Source: an uncultured Pseudorhodobacter sp. (GTDB lineage Bacteria > Pseudomonadota > Alphaproteobacteria > Rhodobacterales > Rhodobacteraceae). Taken from it: 24,416 nt of DNA. The translations under genes were made by a program, and so were the position numbers. Where the stretch lies: assembly GCA_945957495.1 (NCBI GenBank), contig CAMFLG010000005.1:1-24416 (forward strand). The letters run 5' to 3'. Every line of letters begins with the position of its first letter. Positions within the stretch are counted from its first letter, which is position 1. Below are positions 7,342 to 13,693 of the stretch, in pieces. The notes beneath the pieces are model-generated. The model was not told the DNA's origin, made no database searches, and saw only the letters and a list, made by a program, of their open reading frames with translations.

Positions 7342-8244
7342 ATGCTGATCATTGCCGCACTTTACCACTTTACCCGCTTTCCCGACCCCGCTGCATTGCG
7401 CGGGCCGCTGTTGTCGCTTTGCATCGCGCAGGGGGTGAAAGGTTCGCTTTTGCTGGCGCGCGAGGGGATCAATGGCACCATCGCCGGGTCGCGCGCGGGG
7501 ATTGACGCGGTGCTGGCGCATATCCGCGCCCTGCCCGGCTGTGCCGGGTTGGAGCATAAGGAAAGCTTTGCCGAGGCCATGCCCTTTGGCCGCATGAAGG
7601 TAAAGCTGAAGCGTGAGATCGTCACCATGGGGCAGCCCGATGTGGACCCGCTGGCGCGCGTGGGGTCTTATGTTTCGCCCGAGGATTGGAATGACCTGAT
7701 CAGCGCGCCCGATGTGGCCGTGATTGACACCCGCAATGATTACGAGGTTGGCATCGGCACCTTTGCAGGCGCGGTTGACCCCGATATCCGCAGTTTTCGC
7801 GATTTCCCCGCCTGGTGGGAGGCGCATAAGGACGATTATCGCGGCAAACGGATTGCGATGTTTTGTACTGGCGGCATCCGCTGTGAAAAGTCCACCAATT
7901 ACCTGCTGGGTCAGGGCGTGAATGAGGTGTTTCACCTTAAAGGCGGCATTCTGAAATATCTGGAAGAGGTGCCCGCCGCGCAGTCGATGTGGAATGGCGA
8001 ATGCTATGTCTTTGACGGGCGGGTTTCCGTGGGTCATGGGCTAGTGCCGGGGCAATACGACAGCTGCCATGCCTGCCGCCGTCCGATCAGCGCGGCGGAC
8101 AAAGAGCGCCCGGAATACGAACGCGGCGCCTGCTGTCACAACTGCATAGATGAATATTCCAAGGCCGACCGCGCCCGGTTCCGCGAACGCCAGCGCCAGA
8201 TGGATCTGGCCGAGGCGCGCGGCGAGGCGCATTTCGCCGAATAG
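7342..8244 (+). CDS. trhO: tRNA uridine(34) hydroxylase, rhodanese-domain (TrhO/YceA)
   Basis: TrhO introduces the hydroxyl group of 5-hydroxyuridine at tRNA position 34, an oxygen-dependent step toward wobble modifications such as 5-methoxyuridine. The 300-residue protein has the family's N-terminal acylphosphatase-like region (LLLAREGINGTIAGS, 36-50). A rhodanese domain at about 108-210 carries the active loop CTGGIRCEKS (Cys175 and Cys181). A C-terminal cysteine cluster (Cys242/245 and Cys264/265/268) probably binds metal. The family assignment is secure from these motifs. The ATG at 7342 gives the normal N-terminus. Stop to the next gene is a 230-base spacer containing the promoter of the galactose operon. 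Confidence 0.93.
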   Translation: MLIIAALYHFTRFPDPAALRGPLLSLCIAQGVKGSLLLAREGINGTIAGSRAGIDAVLAHIRALPGCAGLEHKESFAEAMPFGRMKVKLKREIVTMGQPDVDPLARVGSYVSPEDWNDLISAPDVAVIDTRNDYEVGIGTFAGAVDPDIRSFRDFPAWWEAHKDDYRGKRIAMFCTGGIRCEKSTNYLLGQGVNEVFHLKGGILKYLEEVPAAQSMWNGECYVFDGRVSVGHGLVPGQYDSCHACRRPISAADKERPEYERGACCHNCIDEYSKADRARFRERQRQMDLAEARGEAHFAE

Positions 8245-8286
8245 GCATTTCCCGTCTGAAGCGTTGGCAAGCCGCGCCCGGTCTGG

Positions 8287-8315
8287 TTGACAGGGCCGGG
8301 TTGCTTCTGCATATT
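8287..8315 (+). promoter_or_regulatory. sigma70-type promoter of the galactose catabolic operon
   Basis: The -35 box is the exact consensus TTGACA (8287-8292). After a 17-base spacer comes CATATT (8310-8315), matching TATAAT at four positions. A start site near 8322 would leave an untranslated leader of about 150 bases before the dehydrogenase ATG. This is the best promoter match in the window and it overlaps the palindromic operator described next. Confidence 0.6.
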
Positions 8316-8349
8316 TCCATTATTCGAAAATTGGTTTCAAATAGTGGAA
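8315..8349. promoter_or_regulatory. imperfect palindromic operator over the transcription start
   Basis: TTCCATTATTCGAAA (8315-8329) and TTTCAAATAGTGGAA (8335-8349) are inverted copies with 13 of 15 positions matching, separated by ATTGG. The AT-rich composition stands out in this GC-rich DNA. The core GAAA-N5-TTTC resembles, from memory, sites of IclR-family regulators such as KdgR of sugar-acid catabolism. Its position across the last -10 base and the expected start site suggests repression relieved by a pathway intermediate. No regulator gene is in the window. Confidence 0.55.
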
Positions 8350-8474
8350 CCTTCGCTTCAAGATACCCGCCTGCCCACCGCCAAACCGGATTGCCCGAAT
8401 CCCCGCCTGCTGTTCATCTGTTTCCAAAGACCCCGCTGCCGTCCCCCTGCCCCACTGTTGCAAAGGCCCGTCTC
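8350..8474 (+). promoter_or_regulatory. C-rich, G-poor untranslated leader of the galactose operon
   Basis: By hand count about 55 C against 23 G occur in 8351-8474, with little obvious secondary structure. This strand asymmetry is unlike the neighbouring coding DNA and resembles Rho-utilisation (rut) sequence. No terminator hairpin is present. A frame continuous with the downstream gene is open back to 8301, but its proline/serine-rich translation is not like an SDR N-terminus. I therefore treat it as untranslated. Confidence 0.4.
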
Positions 8475-9245
8475 ATGCATGATCTGCCCACCTTCCTCGA
8501 TCTGAACGGCGCTTCGGTGTTCATCACCGGCGGCGGCTCTGGCATTGGGGCGGCGCTGACCGAGGCGTTTCTGCGTCAGGGCGCGCGGGTGGCGTTTTGT
8601 CAGCGGTCGGATGCGACAGCGTTTTGCGAGGCCATGCAGGCGGCCACGGGAAACCGCCCGCTGTTCCTGCCCTGCGACATCACCGATGTGCCCGCGCTGC
8701 AAGGCGTCATCGCCCGCGCGGCAGAGCTGCACGGCCCGATCACCGTGCTGGTGAACAACGCCGCCAATGATCAGCGCGTCAAGACGGCAGAGGTGGACGA
8801 GGCGTTCTGGGAAACCTCGATGGCGGTGAACCTGAAGTCCTATTTCTTCGCGGCCCAGGCAGTGTTGCCCGGGATGCAGGCGGCGGGCGGCGGTTCGATC
8901 ATCAGTTTCTCCTCGATCAGCTACATGATGGCCGACACCGGCTATGTGCCTTACATCACCGCCAATGCGGGCATCACCGGAATGACCCGCACTTTGGCGC
9001 GGGAATTCGGCCCGTACCGCATCCGCGTCAACGCGCTCGCCCCCGGTTGGGTGCTGACGCAAAAGCAGAAAGACCTGTGGGTCACGCCCGAGGGATTGCA
9101 GCGGCATCTGGACAAGCAATGCCTGAAAGATCCGATCGACCCGGCAGATATCGCCGGAGGCGTGCTGTTTCTGGCGTCGAAATCCTCGCGCATGATGACG
9201 GGCCAGGCGATGGTGATTGACGGCGGCGTGGTGGTGACAGGATGA
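8475..9245 (+). CDS. SDR sugar dehydrogenase, probable galactose 1-dehydrogenase
   Basis: A 256-residue classical SDR. It has the cofactor motif TGGGSGIG (18-25), NNAANDQR (94-101), catalytic-position Ser147 and Tyr160. The NNAAND..R signature and the C-terminal DGG resemble Caulobacter-type xylose/arabinose/galactose 1-dehydrogenases, which oxidise an aldose to its lactone. The catalytic Lys of YxxxK is replaced by Asn164 (codon AAT at 8964-8966), so the motif reads YITAN. Operon context (lactonase, KDGal kinase and aldolase, beta-galactosidase) points to D-galactose as substrate. The ATG at 8475 has no good SD. The stop overlaps dgoK by four bases (ATGA). The function is inferred and the missing Lys leaves activity open. 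Confidence 0.82.
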   Translation: MHDLPTFLDLNGASVFITGGGSGIGAALTEAFLRQGARVAFCQRSDATAFCEAMQAATGNRPLFLPCDITDVPALQGVIARAAELHGPITVLVNNAANDQRVKTAEVDEAFWETSMAVNLKSYFFAAQAVLPGMQAAGGGSIISFSSISYMMADTGYVPYITANAGITGMTRTLAREFGPYRIRVNALAPGWVLTQKQKDLWVTPEGLQRHLDKQCLKDPIDPADIAGGVLFLASKSSRMMTGQAMVIDGGVVVTG

Positions 9246-10144
9246 GCCCGGATTGGATTGCGGTTGATTGGGGCACCTCGAACCTGCGCGTCTGGGCGAT
9301 GGGGCCTGCGGGCGTGCTGGATCATGCCAGTTCGGATGAGGGGATGGGCAAACTTTCCCGCGACGGGTTTGAACCGGCACTGCTGCGGCTGATCGGGCCG
9401 TGGTTGTCAGATGGTGCGACACCGGTGATCGCCTGCGGCATGGTGGGTAGCCGGCAGGGCTGGGCCGAGGCGCCCTATCGCGCGGTGCCCTGCACGCCGG
9501 TTGCGCCGGGGGCGCTGTTGCGCGTTCTGACCGCCGATCCCCGCATCGCCGTGCAAATCGCACCAGGCCTGTCGCAGGCCAGCCCGGCGGATGTGATGCG
9601 CGGCGAAGAAACCCAGATCGCCGGGGCACTGGCCCTGTTGCCGAATTTCGACGGCGTGCTGTGCCTGCCCGGAACCCATTCAAAATGGGCGCATATTTCG
9701 GCCGGGGAAGTCGTCAGTTTTCAGACCTACATGACCGGCGAGCTTTTTGCGCTGTTGTCCAGCCAATCGGTGCTGCGTCACGGCATGGCCGGGGATGGTT
9801 GGGACGAGGCGGCTTTCCTGCAAGGCTTTGACGACGCCTATGCCAGACCCGAGAAAATCTCGGCCCGCCTGTTCAGCCTGCGCGCTGAAGGGCTGCTGGC
9901 GGGGCTTTCGGCGGATGCCGCGCGGCCGCGCCTGTCGGGGCTGATGATCGGCATCGAACTGGCCGCCGCCAAACCCTATTGGCTGGGCCAAAGGGTGGTG
10001 CTGATCGGAGCCGACCGGCTTTGCGACAATTACACCCGCGCGTTGGCGCAACTGGGCCTGACGGCCCAGCGCCTTGACGCCACCGCCTGCACCCTGTCCG
10101 GCCTCGCCACCGCGCGCGGCGCCTTGAAGAAAGTTCTGCCATGA
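9242..10144 (+). CDS. dgoK: 2-dehydro-3-deoxygalactonokinase
   Basis: DgoK phosphorylates 2-dehydro-3-deoxy-D-galactonate to the 6-phosphate using ATP, the penultimate step of galactonate breakdown. The 300-residue length is normal. Family motifs visible in order are VDWGTSNLR (8-16), GMVGSRQGW (67-75), RGEETQ (120-125), LPGTHSKW (142-149) and TGELF (165-169). The start overlaps the dehydrogenase stop as ATGA at 9242-9245, and the stop overlaps the dgoA start in the same way, so the three genes are translationally coupled. Confidence 0.95.
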   Translation: MSPDWIAVDWGTSNLRVWAMGPAGVLDHASSDEGMGKLSRDGFEPALLRLIGPWLSDGATPVIACGMVGSRQGWAEAPYRAVPCTPVAPGALLRVLTADPRIAVQIAPGLSQASPADVMRGEETQIAGALALLPNFDGVLCLPGTHSKWAHISAGEVVSFQTYMTGELFALLSSQSVLRHGMAGDGWDEAAFLQGFDDAYARPEKISARLFSLRAEGLLAGLSADAARPRLSGLMIGIELAAAKPYWLGQRVVLIGADRLCDNYTRALAQLGLTAQRLDATACTLSGLATARGALKKVLP

Positions 10145-10746
10145 CCCGCCCCCTGATCGCCATTCTGCGCGGCATTACCCCGCCCGAGGCGCTGCCCATC
10201 TGCGAAGCCCTGATCGCCGCAGGCATCACCCGCATCGAAGTGCCGCTGAATTCGCCACATCCGATGACCTCGATCGCGGCGATGGCCAAGGCCTTTGGGC
10301 ATCATGCCGAGATTGGCGCGGGCACGGTGCTGACGGTGAAGGACGTCTCTGAGGTCGCCGATGCCGGGGGCAAACTGATCGTCTCGCCCAACTGCGATGC
10401 CGATGTGATCCGCGCCAGCAAGGCCCATGGCCTGCAAAGCTGGCCCGGGGTGATGACGCCCAGCGAATGTTTCGCGGCGCTGAAGGCCGGGGCGGACGGG
10501 TTAAAGATTTTCCCCGCCAACCTGATCGGGCCAGAGGGGCTGAAGGCGATCCGGGCGGTTTTGCCGAAAACCTGTCAGGTCTATGCCGTGGGCGGCGCTG
10601 GGGCGTCGAACTTTGCACAGTGGCTCCGCGCGGGCGCGGATGGCTTTGGCATCGGCACCGCCCTTTACACGCCGGGCCTGTCTGCCGCAGATGTTGCAAG
10701 CAAAGCCGCCGCGATCGTTGCGGCCTATGATGAGGCAAGCGCATGA
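10141..10746 (+). CDS. dgoA: 2-dehydro-3-deoxy-6-phosphogalactonate aldolase
   Basis: This class I aldolase of the KDPG/KDPGal family splits KDPGal into pyruvate and glyceraldehyde 3-phosphate. The 201-residue protein has Arg10 (ILRG), the general acid/base Glu33 (RIEVPLNSP), SPN (82-84) and the Schiff-base Lys122 (DGLKIFPA). The RIEVPLNSP variant, and its neighbours dgoK and a beta-galactosidase, favour the galacto rather than the gluco substrate. It overlaps dgoK upstream and the lactonase downstream by four bases each. Confidence 0.94.
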   Translation: MTRPLIAILRGITPPEALPICEALIAAGITRIEVPLNSPHPMTSIAAMAKAFGHHAEIGAGTVLTVKDVSEVADAGGKLIVSPNCDADVIRASKAHGLQSWPGVMTPSECFAALKAGADGLKIFPANLIGPEGLKAIRAVLPKTCQVYAVGGAGASNFAQWLRAGADGFGIGTALYTPGLSAADVASKAAAIVAAYDEASA

Positions 10747-11594
10747 TCTTTGATGACCGCCGTTGCGAATTGGGCGAAGGCCCGTTGTGGCATCCGACCC
10801 GGAACCAACTGTTCTGGTTCGATATTCTGGGCCAGAAACTGCTGTCCCAGGATCGCGATGGCCCGCGCGAATGGCGCTTTCCCGAAATCGCCTCGGCGGC
10901 GGGCTGGGTCAGCGACGATGTGCTGCTGATCGCGGGGGAACGTGACCTGTTCCTGTTCGATCTGGAAACCGAAGAGATCGAAACCCTGTGCCTGCTGGAG
11001 GCTGACAAGCCGAAGAACCGCCCCAACGATGGCCGCGCCGATCCGCAGGGCGGGTTCTGGATTGGCACGATGGGCAAAAAGCATGAAGCCGGGGCGGGGG
11101 CGTTCTACCGCTATTACCGGGGCGAACTGCGCCAGCTTTACGATGGGATCAGCATTCCAAACTCGACCTGTTTTGCCCCCGATGGCAAAAGCGCATGTTT
11201 TTCCGACACCACCACCGGCAAGGTGATGCGCGTGGCGCTGGACGCAGACGGTTGGCCCAAAGGCGCGCCCGAGGTTTATCTGGACCTGACCGCGCAGGGG
11301 CTGAACCCGGATGGCGCGGTGATTGATGCCACGGGTGTGCTGTGGCTGGCCGAATGGGGCGCGTCCCGGGTGGCGGCCTATGCACCCGATGGCAGTTTCC
11401 TGCGCGCCGTCGAATTTGACGCGCCGCACACGTCTTGCCCGGCCTTTGGCGGGCCGAACCTGACCGCGCTGCTCTGCACCTCGGCGCTGCAGGACATGGA
11501 CGCGGCGGCGCGCGCGGCGCATCCGAATGCGGGCAAGGTCTTTGTGGCCGAAGGCGTCGCCAAGGGGCAGGCGGAGCATCAGGTCATCCTATGA
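10743..11594 (+). CDS. SMP-30/gluconolactonase-family lactonase, probable galactonolactonase
   Basis: A 283-residue six-bladed propeller lactonase that would hydrolyse the sugar lactone made by the upstream dehydrogenase. Metal and active-site positions of the SMP-30 family are present: Glu12 (GEGPLWHP), Asn95 (NRPNDGR), Asn140 (IPNSTCF) and Asp190 (LNPDGAVID). WIGTMG (106-111) is also typical. The start overlaps dgoA as ATGA. The stop overlaps the GH42 start in the same way. Substrate specificity for galactono-lactone is inferred from the operon. Confidence 0.92.
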   Translation: MIFDDRRCELGEGPLWHPTRNQLFWFDILGQKLLSQDRDGPREWRFPEIASAAGWVSDDVLLIAGERDLFLFDLETEEIETLCLLEADKPKNRPNDGRADPQGGFWIGTMGKKHEAGAGAFYRYYRGELRQLYDGISIPNSTCFAPDGKSACFSDTTTGKVMRVALDADGWPKGAPEVYLDLTAQGLNPDGAVIDATGVLWLAEWGASRVAAYAPDGSFLRAVEFDAPHTSCPAFGGPNLTALLCTSALQDMDAAARAAHPNAGKVFVAEGVAKGQAEHQVIL

Positions 11595-13519
11595 AACGCG
11601 CCCTTGGCGTCTGCTATTACCCCGAACATTGGCCCGAAGAACAATGGGCCGACGACGCGGCGCGGATGGCAAAGCTGGGGCTAAGCTGGGTGCGGATCGG
11701 CGAATTTGCCTGGAGCCGGATAGAGCCCGCGCCGGGGAGTTTCGATTGGAGCTGGTTGGACCGCGCCATCGACAGTCTGGGCCGCGCCGGGTTGAAGGTG
11801 GTGTTGGGCACCCCCACCGCTACGCCGCCGCGCTGGATGCTGACCAAACATCCAGACATGCTGGCGGTTGACCATGATGGCAGGCCGCGCGGTTTTGGGT
11901 CACGCCGCCACTATTGCTTTTCCCACCGCCCCTATCGCGCCGAATGCGCGCGCATCGTCACGGCGCTGGCGGAACGCTATGGACAGAACCGCTATGTTGC
12001 CGCCTGGCAGACCGACAACGAATATGGCTGCCACGATACAACCCTGTCCTATTCGCCCGCAGCCTTGCACGCCTTCCGCGATTGGCTGGCGCAGCGCTAT
12101 CAGTCGCCGCAGGCGCTGAACCGGGCCTGGGGCAATGTGTTCTGGTCGATGGAATACGCCAGCTTTGATGAGATCGGCCTGCCCAACCTGACCGTGACAG
12201 AGGCGAACCCGGCGCATGTGATGGCGTTTCGACGTTTCGCCAGTGACGAGGTGGCGGGATTCAACCGTCTGCAGACAGAGATCATCCGGCGGCACTCCCC
12301 TGCCCCCATCGCCCATAATTACATGGGCCAGATCACCGATTTCGACCATTTCGCAACCGGCGCCGATCTGGATATTGCCAGCTGGGATACCTACCCGCTT
12401 GGGTTCTTGTCGGATCGTCTGCCCGCCACCCCCGAACACCGCCGCCGGTTCGTGCGGCAGGGTGATCCGGATTTTCAGGCCTTTCACCACGACCTTTATC
12501 GCGCCGTCGGAGCGATGCGTTCTGGACGCTCCGCGTCCGGGGGTCGCTGGTGGGTGATGGAACAGCAACCCGGCCCGGTGAACTGGGCGCCGTGGAACCC
12601 CGATCCCTTGCCCGGCATGGCACGGCTTTGGGCGTGGGAGGCCTTTGCGCATGGGGCAGAGGCGGTGTGCTATTTCCGCTGGCGGCAGGCGCCCTTCGCG
12701 CAGGAACAGATGCATGCGGGCCTTTTGCGCCCCGATAGTGTGGCCGCCCCCGCCTATGCCGAGGCCGAGTCTGTGGCGCGCGAACTGGCCGAGATGCCCG
12801 ATGTGTCCACCGCCCGCGCCGATGCGGCATTGGTGTTCGACTATGCCTCTGCCTGGGCGTGGGAGACGCAACCACAGGGCCGCGATTTCAGCTATTTCCG
12901 CCTGGTGTTCGAAACCTATCGCGGCTTGCGCAGGCTGGGTCTGAACATCGACATTCTGCCGCCTGACACGGCCGATCTTTCCGCCTACAGGCTGGTGCTT
13001 GCCCCGGGTGTGGCAACCCTGTCTGCCGAATTCCTGAACGCCTTGGCCAGCCATAAGGGCATTGCGCTGATCGGCCCGCGCAGCAATGCCAAAACCGATG
13101 AATTCGCCACGCCCGTGCCGCTGCCGCCCAACCTGCCGGGGCTTGCGGCGGTGGTGGCGCGGGTGGAAAGCCTGCCGCCCGATGTGCCGGTTGCCTTGGC
13201 GCAGGGGGGCAGTTTTCTGCATTGGCGGGAAATGGTGGAAACCGGGGCAGAGGTGGTAGAGGCCTGCGCCGATGGCTGGCCCGCGCTGATCCGCGCGCGG
13301 GGCCTGCACTATCTGGCCGGTTGGCCGGATGAGGCGGCGCTGAACCGCATTTTGCTGGCGGCCTGCCACGCGGCAGGCATCGAAACCGACCCGTTGCCAG
13401 AGGGCCTGCGCCGCCGCGACAGCGCCACGCATCGGTTCCTGTTCAACTACAACGCCGTGCCGGTGGAATGGGATGGCGAAACCATCCCCGCCGCCGGGGT
13501 GTGGTGGTCGCCGCTTTAG
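11591..13519 (+). CDS. GH42 beta-galactosidase
   Basis: A 642-residue cytoplasmic glycosidase without signal peptide that would release galactose from beta-galactosides. The N-terminus GVCYYPEHW (6-14) and FAWSRIEP are GH42 signatures. The acid/base is Glu144 in WQTDNEYGC and the nucleophile is Glu324 in VMEQQPGPVNW. The TIM barrel is followed by a trimerisation-like domain and a small C-terminal beta domain. The start ATG (11591) overlaps the lactonase stop, placing it in the galactose operon. Residues about 308-317 (AMRSGRSASG), just before the nucleophile strand, look like an insertion and are encoded by a short palindrome. The TAG stop (13517-13519) is part of a TTTAG repeat flanking a MITE-like element. 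Confidence 0.95.
   Translation: MKRALGVCYYPEHWPEEQWADDAARMAKLGLSWVRIGEFAWSRIEPAPGSFDWSWLDRAIDSLGRAGLKVVLGTPTATPPRWMLTKHPDMLAVDHDGRPRGFGSRRHYCFSHRPYRAECARIVTALAERYGQNRYVAAWQTDNEYGCHDTTLSYSPAALHAFRDWLAQRYQSPQALNRAWGNVFWSMEYASFDEIGLPNLTVTEANPAHVMAFRRFASDEVAGFNRLQTEIIRRHSPAPIAHNYMGQITDFDHFATGADLDIASWDTYPLGFLSDRLPATPEHRRRFVRQGDPDFQAFHHDLYRAVGAMRSGRSASGGRWWVMEQQPGPVNWAPWNPDPLPGMARLWAWEAFAHGAEAVCYFRWRQAPFAQEQMHAGLLRPDSVAAPAYAEAESVARELAEMPDVSTARADAALVFDYASAWAWETQPQGRDFSYFRLVFETYRGLRRLGLNIDILPPDTADLSAYRLVLAPGVATLSAEFLNALASHKGIALIGPRSNAKTDEFATPVPLPPNLPGLAAVVARVESLPPDVPVALAQGGSFLHWREMVETGAEVVEACADGWPALIRARGLHYLAGWPDEAALNRILLAACHAAGIETDPLPEGLRRRDSATHRFLFNYNAVPVEWDGETIPAAGVWWSPL
12524..12538. repeat. palindrome inside the GH42 gene
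   Basis: GGACGC (12524-12529) and GCGTCC (12533-12538) form an inverted repeat with a TCC loop. It encodes the Ser/Gly/Arg-rich stretch SGRSA that precedes the nucleophile strand of the beta-galactosidase. Confidence 0.45.
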
Positions 13520-13619
13520 AGCCTGTCTGGTTTTCATGGAAGCATGCTGATCGAAATCGCGTTCGAGCGCATGCGAGAGGCAGCGATTTTCGATTCCGTG
13601 TTAACCAGACAGGCTTTAG
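13515..13619. mobile_element. MITE-like element with 13-bp terminal inverted repeats
   Basis: AGCCTGTCTGGTT (13520-13532) and AACCAGACAGGCT (13603-13615) are perfect 13-bp inverted repeats about 96 bases apart. Internal near-complementary segments (ATCGAAATCGC and GCGATTTTCGAT) could extend the fold. TTTAG occurs immediately outside both ends (13515-13519 and 13615-13619, sharing one base with the right arm), as expected for a 5-bp target duplication. The left TTTAG contains the TAG stop of the GH42 gene. There is no ORF of transposase size inside. It might instead be only a large hairpin at a convergent gene junction. Confidence 0.5.
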
Positions 13620-13620
13620 G

Positions 13621-13689
13621 CGCTGCGCCCACACCGGGCGCGCAGCGGAGTTTTGGAAAACTCCGGTCCGATTTCTTCGAAGAAATCGG
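13621..13689. repeat. three stacked palindromes at the convergent GH42/GH13 junction
   Basis: Three hairpins follow each other. CGCTGCGCCC (13621-13630) pairs with 13636-13647, with a 2-base bulge. GGAGTTTT (13647-13654) pairs with AAAACTCC (13657-13664). CCGATTTCTTC (13668-13678) is continuous with its complement GAAGAAATCGG (13679-13689), a perfect 22-bp palindrome. They lie between two convergent genes and may act as a bidirectional terminator or REP-like element. No T-tract follows on either strand. Confidence 0.6.
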
Positions 13690-13693
13690 GGCC

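Noticed and set aside
8278..8300. Terminator for trhO
   Set aside because: Only a 5-bp CCCGG/CCGGG stem with a long loop and no T-tract is present, and it overlaps the -35 region.
8301..8474. Upstream extension of the sugar dehydrogenase frame
   Set aside because: It overlaps the promoter/operator and C-rich leader. Its translation is Pro/Ser-rich and unlike SDR N-termini, which begin near the chosen start.
11435..11590. Upstream extension of the GH42 frame into the lactonase gene
   Set aside because: GH42 proteins begin at the conserved GVCYYPEHW region, and the ATG at 11591 forms the ATGA overlap seen at all other junctions of this operon.
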